Part shown: positions 16,714 to 24,999 of the stretch, in pieces
Numbering within the stretch: position 1 is the first letter of the stretch
Layout: each line of letters opens with the position of its first letter
Position numbers and translations under genes: made by a program
Notes under the pieces: model-generated
The model's input: the letters and a program-made list of their open reading frames with translations, nothing else
Databases searched by the model: none
Told to the model about the DNA's origin: nothing
Assembly (NCBI GenBank): GCA_035713725.1
Contig: DASTMZ010000087.1
Coordinates: forward strand, 31,988-95,987
From: DASQPR01 sp035713725
Lineage (GTDB): Bacteria; Actinomycetota; Actinomycetes; Mycobacteriales; Micromonosporaceae
Direction: 5' to 3'
Length of the DNA stretch: 64,000 nt

Positions 16714-16998
16714 TTAGACCGGCCTACCTCGAGGTGGAACTCCGCGCGCCGCAGCCGTCGGAACGATTGCGCCGGCCATCGGGGATCCCTTGGCAGCGAG
16801 CCCACTGATGCCGTTGGCACCATTGGTCTGCTGGACCCGGACATCGAACTTGGTGAAACGCGGCTGCTCGAGGAGCAGGCCACCACGTGCATCAGCCTGG
16901 ACAGCCAGGAAGCCCACCGAGGGGTGGGCGGGCGTGACGGCGAGCGCGCGCGTGCACGGCACAGGCAGCGCCGACGTGTAGAACGAGTAACTCACCAT
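16714..16998 (-). CDS. 94-codon upstream ORF in the whiB7 leader
   Basis: Begins at ATG 16998 with AAAGGGGTGA upstream and encodes a protein-like sequence, MVSYSFYTSALPVPCTRALA at the start and ARGGLLLEQPRFTKFDVRVQ in the middle, ending in a Pro/Arg tail (RGVPPRGRPV). No family recognised. It lies between the probable whiB7 promoter and the leader terminator, so it may act as the regulatory upstream ORF whose translation sets read-through into whiB7; known examples are usually shorter. It could also encode a functional small protein. Confidence 0.68.
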   Translation of the reverse strand: MVSYSFYTSALPVPCTRALAVTPAHPSVGFLAVQADARGGLLLEQPRFTKFDVRVQQTNGANGISGLAAKGSPMAGAIVPTAAARGVPPRGRPV

Positions 16999-17074
16999 GT
17001 CGGTCACCCCTTTCTGTGCTTCGCGGTCGCAGCAAGTTAGGCGGTCGGCATTCGCTTTCCGCTCGGACCTCTGC

Positions 17075-17115
17075 AGGCTAGTTGTCGGCTGCCGGTGGGG
17101 GCAACCGAAATTGCG
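17075..17115 (-). promoter_or_regulatory. Probable whiB7 promoter with WhiB7-type AT-rich site
   Basis: Minus strand: -35 TTGCCC (17104-17099), 18-nt spacer, -10 TAGCCT (17080-17075). Immediately upstream of the -35 is GCAATTTCGG, giving AATTTCGGTTG, close to the AT-rich-plus-GGTTG element described for WhiB7-dependent promoters. A start near 17068 would leave about 70 nt before the upstream ORF and about 580 nt before whiB7. Autoregulation is inferred from family knowledge. Confidence 0.6.
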
Positions 17116-17226
17116 TCTCGGTACGGAAGTTTTCCGGATATTTATGTAGGCCGGCCGGTCGGCCGACCGTCGACGCACCGATCGGACGGTCTAGTCGGCC
17201 GCGCGGTCGGTATCGCCCGGTCGCTG

Positions 17227-19392
17227 TCATCCGCTGTCGGTCGCCATCGCGACGACCGCGTCGACGCTCGCGCCCGACACCAGCGCCAGCACCGCGGGAC
17301 CGTAGAGCGCGAGCTTTCGCGGACCGATGCCGGCGATGTCGATCAGCCCAGGGTCGGTCGTCGGCTTGCGCTCCGCGAGCGCAGTCAGCGTCGCGTCGGT
17401 GAAGACCACATAGGCTGGTACGCCAGCGGCAGACGCGGTACGGGATCGCCACGCGCGGAGCCTTTCCAGCAACTCGTCGTCCAGGTCGGACGGACATGCC
17501 TCGCATCGTCCGAGTTTGCGCTCCGAGCCGCTCAACAGCGCCACTCCGCACACGCGGCAGGACACCACGATGGTGCGGCGTTCGCCACGCCGACCCGACC
17601 GGCCGCCGGGCGTCGACTGCGCCGGCGGACCGGCTGGGTCGCCACCCGGTAGGAATCGGCTGGCACGGCGCTGGCGGCCGCCCGGTGAGCGGGCACCCGC
17701 ATATGACAGCCACAACCACTCGCGGGCACGCGTGACACCGACGTAGAGCAGGCGGCGCTCCTCCTCGAGGTGGTCGGGAGTCTTGGCGTACGTAGTCGGC
17801 AGCGTTCCCTCGGCAAGACCAACGAGGAACACCGCGTCCCACTCGAGACCCTTCGCCGCGTGTAGCGATGCCAGCGTCACGCCTTCGACGGTCGGCGCGT
17901 GCTGTGCCACGGCCCGACGTGCGAGTTCCGCATCAAAGTCGGCGAGCGTCCGGCCGACGCCCACCGGGCCGGGCGACTCCGCGGTCGCGTCCGGCAGCGA
18001 TGGGGCCGCGGCGAACTCCTCGGCGAGTCCAACGAGCGCAGCAAGCGCCTCCCAGCGCTCCCGCGTCGCGCCACCTGGCGGGGGCTGGTCCGGGCGCCAG
18101 TCGACCGCCTCCAGCGCCTCGGTAACCGCGATGACGAGCGGTGTGTCCGGGGGCGTTGAGCGCTCCGCGGCCCGCAGCGCAACCATCGCCTGCCGCACTT
18201 CGGCGCGTTCGAAGAATCGTTCCGCGCCATGCACGACGTATGGCACCCCGGCCTCCGCGAGCGCCTCCTCATAGGTCTCCGACTGCGCGTTCGTCCGGAA
18301 CAGAACTGCCATCTCGCGCGGTGGAACGCCCGCGGCGACGAGGGCCGAACAGCGCGCCGCCACCGCGGCAGCCTCGGACGGCTCGTCGGCAAAGAAGCGA
18401 ATGTCCGGCTCCGCGCCCGGCGACCGCTGTCCGACGAGTTCGAGCCGGAGTCTCGCCTCGACGCCGCGCGCTTGCCGGATGACGGCGTTAGCCACGCCAA
18501 CGATCTGCGGCGTCGAACGGTAGTCGCGGACCAGCCGGACCACTACGGCACCGCGGTGGCTTCGCGCAAAGTCGAGCAGATATGCACTCGACGCGCCGGT
18601 GAACGAATAGATCGTCTGGCTCGCGTCGCCGACCACCGTCACGTCGTCGCGGCCACCCAACCACGCGTCGAGCAAGCGCTGCTGCAACGGGTTGACGTCC
18701 TGATATTCGTCGACCACGAAGTGCCGATATTGCGCGTGCACCTCGTCGGCCACGTCCGGATGTTCGTCGACCGCCCACACCGCGGCGCGCAGGAGATCCT
18801 CGAAGTCCATCGCGCCATTAGCGCGCTTGACCTGCTCGTACGCGCCGAACACGGCGGCCACCTTGGCGGCGTCGTAGGGCGGCTCACGCATCGCCTTCGC
18901 GGCCGCGACCGCGTATTCGTCGGGCTCCACAAGGCTCGCCTTCGCCCACTCGATCTCGCTGGCCAAGTCGCGCGCGGCCGCTCGATCGGCTCGTACCCCC
19001 GCTCTCGCGGCCGCAAGCGTCACCAGCCGCGCCTTGCTCTCCACCAGCTCGGGCATCGAGCGGCCGCGAAGCACACGCGGCGCGAAGTATCGGACCTGCC
19101 GCAGCGCCGCGGCGTGGAAGGTCCGGGCGGAGACGCCGGTGGCGCCGAGCGTGACCAACCTGGCTCGCATCTCGGCCGCGGCGCGGGCGGTGAATGTGAC
19201 GGCCAACACATGGCGCGGCGCGATCTCGCCGGCGACCGCACGGTAGGCGATCCGGTGCGTGATCGCGCGGGTCTTACCCGTGCCGGCGCCGGCCAGGATG
19301 CACACCGGCCCAGCCGGCGCGGTGACCGCGGCGCGCTGTTCCTCGTCGAGGCCGGCGAGCACGGCGCGCGCTCGCGATGAGGTGTCCGCCAC
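17227..19392 (-). CDS. uvrD2: ATP-dependent DNA helicase UvrD2
   Basis: 721-residue SF1A helicase: Walker A AGAGTGKT (34-41), motif II VVDEYQDVNPLQ, motif III VTVVGDASQTIYSFTGA, TLASLHAAKGLEWDAVFLVGL and the final VTRAREWLWLSYA. A four-Cys zinc module (CRVC...CEAC, about 610-635) and an HRDC domain (LLERLRAWRSRTASAAGVPAYVVFTDATLTALAERKP) follow, the architecture of mycobacterial UvrD2, which is essential in M. tuberculosis. It unwinds DNA 3' to 5' in repair. Divergent from the mycoredoxin gene. Confidence 0.95.
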   Translation of the reverse strand: MADTSSRARAVLAGLDEEQRAAVTAPAGPVCILAGAGTGKTRAITHRIAYRAVAGEIAPRHVLAVTFTARAAAEMRARLVTLGATGVSARTFHAAALRQVRYFAPRVLRGRSMPELVESKARLVTLAAARAGVRADRAAARDLASEIEWAKASLVEPDEYAVAAAKAMREPPYDAAKVAAVFGAYEQVKRANGAMDFEDLLRAAVWAVDEHPDVADEVHAQYRHFVVDEYQDVNPLQQRLLDAWLGGRDDVTVVGDASQTIYSFTGASSAYLLDFARSHRGAVVVRLVRDYRSTPQIVGVANAVIRQARGVEARLRLELVGQRSPGAEPDIRFFADEPSEAAAVAARCSALVAAGVPPREMAVLFRTNAQSETYEEALAEAGVPYVVHGAERFFERAEVRQAMVALRAAERSTPPDTPLVIAVTEALEAVDWRPDQPPPGGATRERWEALAALVGLAEEFAAAPSLPDATAESPGPVGVGRTLADFDAELARRAVAQHAPTVEGVTLASLHAAKGLEWDAVFLVGLAEGTLPTTYAKTPDHLEEERRLLYVGVTRAREWLWLSYAGARSPGGRQRRASRFLPGGDPAGPPAQSTPGGRSGRRGERRTIVVSCRVCGVALLSGSERKLGRCEACPSDLDDELLERLRAWRSRTASAAGVPAYVVFTDATLTALAERKPTTDPGLIDIAGIGPRKLALYGPAVLALVSGASVDAVVAMATDSG

Positions 19393-19432
19393 AGCTAGGC
19401 ATCATCCCAGCCGACTCTGACGTTTGCTGCGT

Positions 19433-19452
19433 ATGTTTGCGATGTCAAACAT
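19433..19452. promoter_or_regulatory. Inverted repeat in the uvrD2-mycoredoxin intergenic region
   Basis: ATGTTTG (19433-19439) and CAAACAT (19446-19452) are perfect inverted arms separated by 6 nt, 20 bp before the mycoredoxin start. GTTTGC is also repeated at 19422 and 19435. It may be an operator or a leader hairpin for the mycoredoxin gene. Confidence 0.4.
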
Positions 19453-19471
19453 CCCCCGGAGGTACCCGACA

Positions 19472-19735
19472 ATGCTCACCGTCTACTCGACGTCATGGTG
19501 CGGCTACTGCCATCGGCTGATGTCTCAGTTGGACCGCGACGGCGTGGACTATCGCGTGATCGACATCGAGCGCGATGAGGCGGCCGCCACCTACGTGATG
19601 AGCGTGAACGGTGGCAACCAGACGGTGCCAACCGTTCGGTTCGACGACGGCTCCGCTCTGACGAACCCGTCAATCATCGAGGTCAAGGAGCACCTCGGCA
19701 TGGTCGCCACCAGGTGCGCCGAAACCGCACGCTGA
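19472..19735 (+). CDS. mrx1: Mycoredoxin-1 (glutaredoxin-like, mycothiol-dependent)
   Basis: 87 residues with the redox motif WCGYC (Cys10-Cys13) near the N-terminus, TVPTV with the cis-Pro, and a glutaredoxin-like thioredoxin fold. Mycoredoxin-1 reduces protein-mycothiol mixed disulfides in the cytosol; mshB later in this window supports mycothiol use. ATG 19472 has GGAGG nine nt upstream; an ATG at 19448 is in frame but lies inside the inverted repeat. Its place beside uvrD2 matches Rv3198A. Confidence 0.93.
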   Translation: MLTVYSTSWCGYCHRLMSQLDRDGVDYRVIDIERDEAAATYVMSVNGGNQTVPTVRFDDGSALTNPSIIEVKEHLGMVATRCAETAR

Positions 19736-19771
19736 CGTCGCACGACGACTCGCGGCCGCGGGTCTGACACC

Positions 19772-21457
19772 ATGCCAGGTGTGAGCGAGGGTCCGGGCGA
19801 CGAGTCGGGCGTCGAGGGTCAGGTCGGGGCCGGGTTTCAAGCCATCAGGTCGGGCGACTGGGTTGCCGCGCGCGAAACCTTCTCGGCCGTCCTCGCGGTG
19901 GCGGACGTGCCCGAGGCGCAGTTCGGCTTGGCGAACGCGTTGTTCTGGTTGGGCGACATCGCCGGCACGATCGCCAACTGCGAGAAGGCGTACGCCGGAT
20001 TCCGTCGCCGCGGCGACCCGCTGTTCGCGGCCGGGGCCGCCCTCTCGCTGGTCGGCTACAACAAGGGCTACTTGGGGAACTCCGCCGCCGCGCACGGATG
20101 GCTGTCGCGGGCCGCCCGGATCGTCGAGAACGAGGTCCCGTCGCTGCGCGGCGAGCTGCTCGGCGCCACGGCCTACGTGACAGACGATCCGGTCGAGAGC
20201 GAAGCGTTGGCCCGACAGGCTGCCGAGATCGGACGCGTGAACGGCAACTCCGACTTGGAACTGATGGCAATGCACGCCGTGGGGCAGGCTCTCGTCCAGC
20301 AGGGTCGGATCGAGGAGGGCATGCGCCTGCTGGACGAGGCGATGGCGGGTGTGATCGGCGGCGAGGGTGGCGACCCGTTGACGGTCGCACAGATGAGCTG
20401 CATGACGATGGTGACCTGCGGCAGCTGCTTCGATCTCCAACGCGCCAGCCAGTGGGTCCAGTCGCTGCAGCGTTTCATCGACCGGTACGGATGCCCGTTC
20501 CTGTATGCGGAGTGCCGCACGTACTACGGCCGGGTCCTGTTCGAGACCGGCGACTGGGCGGCCGCCGAAGTGTTTCTCACCGACGCGATCTCGCTATCGA
20601 GGGATGTCTACCAGGCCCCGTATGCGTTCGCCGCCGGGACGCTGGCCGAACTCCGCCTCGCACAGGGCCGGCTCGAGGAGGCGGGTGCTGTGCTGCGCGG
20701 CGTTGAAGGACGGGAGGAGGCCGCGGTGGCGGTCGCCTCGACTCATTTGGCCCGCGGCGAGCCCTCCGTCGCGGCGGCGGTGCTGCGTCGCAGGCTTGCG
20801 GCAACCAGTCCGGATCGGCTCGACGTCGCGGCGGTGATCGGGCTGCTTGGCGAAGCAGAGATCGCGCTCGGGGACGCGGGCGCGGCAGCCCAACGCGGCC
20901 TGGCACTGGTGGCGCTCGGCTCGGCGAGCAACTGTGACCTCATCATCGCGTACGGCGAGCGCCTGCTCGGCCAAGCCGTCGCCACCACAGATCCGCCGGC
21001 CGCTCGCACCCACCTCGAGACCGCACTGTCGGCCTTCGTACGCGCCGGGATTCCGTACCGGGCCGCTGCGACGCGGTTGCTACTCGCCCGCCTGCTCGGC
21101 CGCGACGATCGCGTGGTGGCCGGCGCGGAAGCACGCGTTGCGATGTCGGTCTTCGAGGACCTGGGCGCCGACCGCGACGCGGATGCGGCCGCCGCCTTGA
21201 TGCGGGACCTCGGCATCAGGGCGGCCCGGACCTTCCCGCGTAACGTCGGGCGACTGACTACGCGGGAGCGGGAGGTGCTAGGCCTCCTCGGCGAAGGGCT
21301 CGGCAATCCGGAAATCGCCGAGCGCCTGTTCCTATCGCGCAAGACGGTCGAACATCACGTGGCGCGCGTCTTGTCAAAGCTTGGCTTGCGCGGACGCGCC
21401 GAAGCCGCCGCGCTTGCGGCGCGCGCTGCCCCGCGGGATGTGCCGAGCGGCCCGTAG
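19772..21457 (+). CDS. LuxR-family regulator with TPR-like sensor region
   Basis: 561 residues. A long Ala-rich helical-repeat region (about 1-480, TPR-like pairs such as RLEEAGAVLRGVEGREEAAVAVASTHLARGE) precedes a C-terminal GerE/LuxR helix-turn-helix at about 494-555: LTTREREVLGLLGEGLGNPEIAERLFLSRKTVEHHVARVLSKLGLRGR. There is no NTPase (Walker A) domain, so it is shorter than MalT/LAL regulators. It directly precedes an alpha/beta hydrolase gene that it might control. This gene starts the stretch absent from the mycobacterial order. Confidence 0.88.
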   Translation: MPGVSEGPGDESGVEGQVGAGFQAIRSGDWVAARETFSAVLAVADVPEAQFGLANALFWLGDIAGTIANCEKAYAGFRRRGDPLFAAGAALSLVGYNKGYLGNSAAAHGWLSRAARIVENEVPSLRGELLGATAYVTDDPVESEALARQAAEIGRVNGNSDLELMAMHAVGQALVQQGRIEEGMRLLDEAMAGVIGGEGGDPLTVAQMSCMTMVTCGSCFDLQRASQWVQSLQRFIDRYGCPFLYAECRTYYGRVLFETGDWAAAEVFLTDAISLSRDVYQAPYAFAAGTLAELRLAQGRLEEAGAVLRGVEGREEAAVAVASTHLARGEPSVAAAVLRRRLAATSPDRLDVAAVIGLLGEAEIALGDAGAAAQRGLALVALGSASNCDLIIAYGERLLGQAVATTDPPAARTHLETALSAFVRAGIPYRAAATRLLLARLLGRDDRVVAGAEARVAMSVFEDLGADRDADAAAALMRDLGIRAARTFPRNVGRLTTREREVLGLLGEGLGNPEIAERLFLSRKTVEHHVARVLSKLGLRGRAEAAALAARAAPRDVPSGP

Positions 21458-21621
21458 CGTGCGCCACGTCGAACGGGATCAGCCCGGGTATAGGTGAGTT
21501 CGCCGATGCTGCGGCGCCGCCCGAGCGCCATCGTTGTCTCATGACCGCAGCGCACGAGCGGCCCGCAGGCATGAAGGTGGTCGACGTCCGGGCGTTCGTG
21601 CTTCGGACCGGGAGGCCAACC

Positions 21622-22458
21622 ATGGCAACACGGGTACCTGAGCATCTTGGCCATTTCGTACGCGCAAACGGGATCGACATCCATTACGTCGAGGCCGGCG
21701 TCGGCGACCCGCTGATCCTGCTGGACAACGCCATGGTCTCCACGAATCCGATCTGGGCGCCGCTGCCCGTCGCGTACGCGTCCCAGGTGGCGACGCTGGC
21801 CAACCACTTCCGTGTGATCGCGCCCGACACGCGTGGATCGGGCCGGACCGTGCACCCGGGCGGCCCGATTCCCGCGACACTGCTCGCCGACGACGTCGCG
21901 GCGCTCATCGATGCGCTCGAGCTGGATCGTCCCTTCGTCTGCGGGTTCAGCGACGGCGCGGAGACGGCCACGCTGGTCGGCATCCGCCATCCCGCGGCGG
22001 TACGGGCGATCGTGAACCTCGGCGGATACGACCTGTTCAATCCCGACCCGCGAGCGCCGGCCATCGCCATGACGCGACAGATGCTGGGCGGAAGCCCCGA
22101 CGCGACCTCGGCCGATCCCGAGTCGATGGCCAACCGGATCGAAGAGCTGCGGCCGATGTTCGAGCTCATGAGGCTGGATCACGACGGTGCACAAGGAGTG
22201 GGGCACTGGAAGACGGTCATCGCTTGGACCTTCGACCGGATCACCCGACCGCACGGCTACACGTTCGCGGATCTCGCCGCGATCGCGGTGCCGACGCTCA
22301 TCATGGTCGGCGACCGCGATCCGTTCTGTACGGTCGAGGACGGCACGGCGGCGTACCGTGCGCTGCCGTCCGGCGAGCTTGCCGTGCTCCCCGGTACCGG
22401 GCACCTGATCACGCCTGCCGCGGTGCGGGCCACGATCGACTTCCTCGAGCGTTGCTGA
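21622..22458 (+). CDS. Alpha/beta-fold hydrolase
   Basis: 278 residues from ATG 21622, which has GGGAGG six nt upstream. Catalytic triad: Ser110 in the nucleophile elbow GFSDG, an Asp at 231 or 233 in MVGDRDPF, and His261 in PGTGHL. RVIAPDTRGSGRT (about 64-76) supplies the oxyanion-region motif. No signal peptide, so cytosolic. Family-level function is ester, lactone or haloalkane hydrolysis; the substrate cannot be told. Located between the LuxR-type regulator and a convergent MFS exporter. Confidence 0.88.
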   Translation: MATRVPEHLGHFVRANGIDIHYVEAGVGDPLILLDNAMVSTNPIWAPLPVAYASQVATLANHFRVIAPDTRGSGRTVHPGGPIPATLLADDVAALIDALELDRPFVCGFSDGAETATLVGIRHPAAVRAIVNLGGYDLFNPDPRAPAIAMTRQMLGGSPDATSADPESMANRIEELRPMFELMRLDHDGAQGVGHWKTVIAWTFDRITRPHGYTFADLAAIAVPTLIMVGDRDPFCTVEDGTAAYRALPSGELAVLPGTGHLITPAAVRATIDFLERC

Positions 22459-22489
22459 ACGGTGCCCACTGCCACGGCGGCACATTGAC

Positions 22490-23788
22490 TCACGAGGTTG
22501 CGTCGACGACGGCCGCAGTTGTTGCATCGACCGGTCGGCCGTCGCCCACCGCGATAGCGTCCAGTGCCGGCGAACCCTCACCAGCGGGCGAAGCCGCGCC
22601 GGCCGGCATCGGCGGTGACAGCACGCGCCTGCGCCACAGCACGCCACAGTTCACCAGCAGCGCGGCCGAAATGATCGCGAACATCGCCTTGTAGTCGACG
22701 ACGGCGATGAGGCTTGCCCCGGCCGCCATCGACAGCGTCTGTGCCGACCCGATAACCATGTCGGCCGCGGCCGAGACCCTTCCCATGATCGGCCCAGGCG
22801 TACGCCGTTGCATCACCGTGCTGTACGCGACGAAGCCGGCCGTGTTGGCGAGTCCAGCGAGCGGCATCGCGATGAACGCGAGCACTATCGACGGATAGAT
22901 GATGAGTCCGATGCAGAGGCCGAACGATCCGATGGCGAGAGCGACGGTGGCGACCTCGCCGAGTCGCGTCATGATCGCCGGTGCCGCAAGTGCGCCGAAG
23001 ATCGCACCGATGCCCTGGACGGTCAACAGCAAGCCGAGGAACGACGGCGGCTTGTGCAGCCCCTCGTCGATGTACGCAAACACGATCGTGTCCACCGCAC
23101 CGAGCGCGAGCAGGCAGACGGCGATCGACACGGTGGTGTCCCGGATCGCGATCGTCGACCACATGTGCCGCAGACCGGCGCCAACTTCGCTCAACCAGTG
23201 CTGCTCGGACCGCTCGGGTCGCACCTCGGCCACCCGGATCGACGCGAGCGCAAGCGCGGCGACCACAAAGGACGCGATGTCGATCAGCGCGACAAGGTGG
23301 CCGCCGTAGGCGGCAAAGAGGCCGGCACCGGCCAGCGGACCGACGAGCCGCATGCCTTGGCGGATCGTGGAGAACATGCCATTAGCCGCGCCGAGCTGCT
23401 CGTCGGGTACGAGTTCCTTCAGCAACCCGGCGAACGCTCCGCTCATCACGCTGCCGGAGATGCCGTAGCAAACGGTGACGGCGAAGATGATCCACACGTC
23501 GTGTCGTGAGTTCACGAAGAGCAGCGGCACGATGGCGGCCGCGGAGAGCAGGTTGGCCGCGACGAGGAACGGTCGGCGTCGGAACCGGTCGACGACCCAG
23601 CCGTAGAGCGGTGCGCCGAGCGCCGGTGCGGCGGCCGCGAGCAGAACGAGACCGGCGAGGCTGTTCGAGTTGGTCAGCGTCTTGACCCAGATGGCAAGCG
23701 CCAGGAACATCGCCCAGTCGCCGAACGTACTGGTGAGCTCGCCGCCGAGCAGCACGCGCATGCCTCGGATTCGCAGAACGTCACGCAT
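22490..23788 (-). CDS. MFS transporter (drug-exporter type)
   Basis: 432 residues with about 12 membrane helices. The loop-2 motif is GWVVDRFRRRPFLV and the N-terminus LLGGELTSTFGDWAMFLALAIW is typical of the MFS group with MFS_3/enterobactin-exporter-like members. The C-terminal 45 residues are Ala-rich and hydrophilic. ATG 23788 with GAGGAG upstream overlaps the stop of the ArsR-type gene by 8 nt, so the two form an operon and the transporter is probably induced with its regulator; the substrate is unknown. Confidence 0.9.
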   Translation of the reverse strand: MRDVLRIRGMRVLLGGELTSTFGDWAMFLALAIWVKTLTNSNSLAGLVLLAAAAPALGAPLYGWVVDRFRRRPFLVAANLLSAAAIVPLLFVNSRHDVWIIFAVTVCYGISGSVMSGAFAGLLKELVPDEQLGAANGMFSTIRQGMRLVGPLAGAGLFAAYGGHLVALIDIASFVVAALALASIRVAEVRPERSEQHWLSEVGAGLRHMWSTIAIRDTTVSIAVCLLALGAVDTIVFAYIDEGLHKPPSFLGLLLTVQGIGAIFGALAAPAIMTRLGEVATVALAIGSFGLCIGLIIYPSIVLAFIAMPLAGLANTAGFVAYSTVMQRRTPGPIMGRVSAAADMVIGSAQTLSMAAGASLIAVVDYKAMFAIISAALLVNCGVLWRRRVLSPPMPAGAASPAGEGSPALDAIAVGDGRPVDATTAAVVDATS

Positions 23789-24524
23789 CTTGGTTCTCCT
23801 CGGGCTCGGGCTGGGTCGCGGTCTTGTCATGTACGTACGGTCGAGCCGGGATGCCCCAGCTCACGAACCGGATCAGGCGCGCACCCGGCGGTCGGCTGGC
23901 CGGATCGGCGAGCCGCTGCAGCCCGGGTTCAAGGAGTTCGAAGAAGTCCTCGCTCAACTTCCGCAACTCGTCGGCGGTCAACCAGCCGAGAGACTGCAAC
24001 GAGAACGCGGAGCTCCGCCAATCGGCGGGTTCACTGGCACGCCACGCCCGTTGCGCGTGATAGGCCTGGTATTCGTGGTCATAGAGGATGTCCGATGCGG
24101 CATCGCTGGCCGCGGTGTATTCGGGGTCGCCCGTCGGGTTCTCCCAGTTGCGCACCGCCAACACCGCACGCCAGCGGCGTTCTCGACCGACGCCGCCCGG
24201 CGCCTCCTCGATGTATCCGTATTTGGCGAGTTGTCGAAGGTGCCAGGAGCAGTTCGCCGGACTTTCACCGAGCCGCTCGGCCAGTTCCGTCGCGGTGGCG
24301 GTGTCGGTGGCCGGATCGTTGATGACGAGCTCCTCCATCAGACGCAGCCGCAGCGGATGCGCGAGAGCACGCAGCTCGCCGACATCGGTGACCTGCCGCG
24401 GCTCGCTCCAGCTGTCCGTCACGGCGGCACGACGCGACGCGTCACTCGGCTGTCTCGCATGGTCACTCGACCGTCTCGGCCCGTCGCTCGGCGCGCTGTC
24501 CTTCGGGGTAGGTGCCTGTGACAT
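23781..24524 (-). CDS. ArsR-like winged-helix transcriptional regulator (HTH_20 type)
   Basis: 247 residues: a disordered N-terminus, a winged helix at about 45-110 (ELRALAHPLRLRLMEELV...TATELAERLGESPANCSWHLRQLAKYGYIEEAPGGVGRERRW), then a helical C-terminal domain of about 130 residues (YQAYHAQRAWRASEPADWRSSAFSLQSLGWLTADELRKL). This two-domain form is common for regulators next to MFS exporters. First gene of the operon. A -10 TATGCT 8 nt before the ATG suggests a leaderless mRNA. Confidence 0.88.
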   Translation of the reverse strand: MSQAPTPKDSAPSDGPRRSSDHARQPSDASRRAAVTDSWSEPRQVTDVGELRALAHPLRLRLMEELVINDPATDTATATELAERLGESPANCSWHLRQLAKYGYIEEAPGGVGRERRWRAVLAVRNWENPTGDPEYTAASDAASDILYDHEYQAYHAQRAWRASEPADWRSSAFSLQSLGWLTADELRKLSEDFFELLEPGLQRLADPASRPPGARLIRFVSWGIPARPYVHDKTATQPEPEENQDA

Positions 24525-24529
24525 GGTCG

Positions 24530-24576
24530 AAGCATATCTTTCGAAAGGACTGTTTGGAAAGAGTCATTTAAATGAC
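24530..24576 (-). promoter_or_regulatory. Leaderless promoter and palindromic operators of the ArsR-MFS operon
   Basis: Minus strand: TTTCCA (24558-24553), an 18-nt spacer and TATGCT (24534-24529 region) form a promoter ending about 5 nt before the ATG. Overlapping it are CTTTCGAAAG (24538-24547, perfect palindrome) and its degenerate copy TTTGGAAAG (24553-24561), 14 bp apart. Just upstream is the perfect 14-bp palindrome GTCATTTAAATGAC (24563-24576). The AT-rich block stands out from the surrounding GC-rich DNA and is a good autoregulatory operator candidate. Confidence 0.5.
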
Positions 24577-24726
24577 ATCGATCGACGTCTTGCGCTGCGG
24601 AGAGGACCTCGTAAGCGGCCGACGCGGTTCGGGAGCGTCTCGGCGGCTAGCGACGGACGGATGACCCACCTCGGCCGTCCGGATGATTTGCGGTCAACCC
24701 GGTTGCACAGGGTCACCGAGCACGGA

Positions 24727-24754
24727 AAGGTGCAAGTTGCAAGTTGCGCACCTT
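24727..24754. promoter_or_regulatory. Inverted repeat with internal direct repeats before a small gene
   Basis: AAGGTGC (24727-24733) and GCACCTT (24748-24754) enclose two tandem GCAAGTT units (24732-24745). It ends 26 bp before the start of the small ORF at 24781 and may be an operator or leader hairpin. Confidence 0.3.
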
Positions 24755-24780
24755 GCAGTGGTGGCAGTGGAGCGTGCCCG

Positions 24781-24999
24781 ATGCCCTACCTGGTCGTTCG
24801 CACCGACGTCCGGCAGGTCTCCGAGGAGGCCGTGGACGCCGTCGACCACGCGCGCGACGAGCGAAGCGCGCCCGAACGCCGCCGTCAGACCGCGATCGCC
24901 GAGTCGCGCGACACCGCACTCCACCTAGCCCGCGCGCTTGCTTCGTCCGGACCGGTGCGCTCCGGCCGGCAGCGCGTCAAGGTCATCCGGCTTACCTGA
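24781..24999 (+). CDS. Small hypothetical protein
   Basis: 72 residues from ATG 24781 with GGAG nine nt upstream. MPYLVVRTDVRQVSEEAVDAV begins with a beta-strand, then a charged helix (DHARDERSAPERRRQTAIAESRDTALHLARALASSG) and a basic end (RSGRQRVKVIRLT). No family recognised. Its stop overlaps the convergent nudC stop region by 8 bp. The frame is open far upstream, but that part overlaps the ArsR gene in antisense and is unlikely to be coding. Confidence 0.6.
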   Translation: MPYLVVRTDVRQVSEEAVDAVDHARDERSAPERRRQTAIAESRDTALHLARALASSGPVRSGRQRVKVIRLT

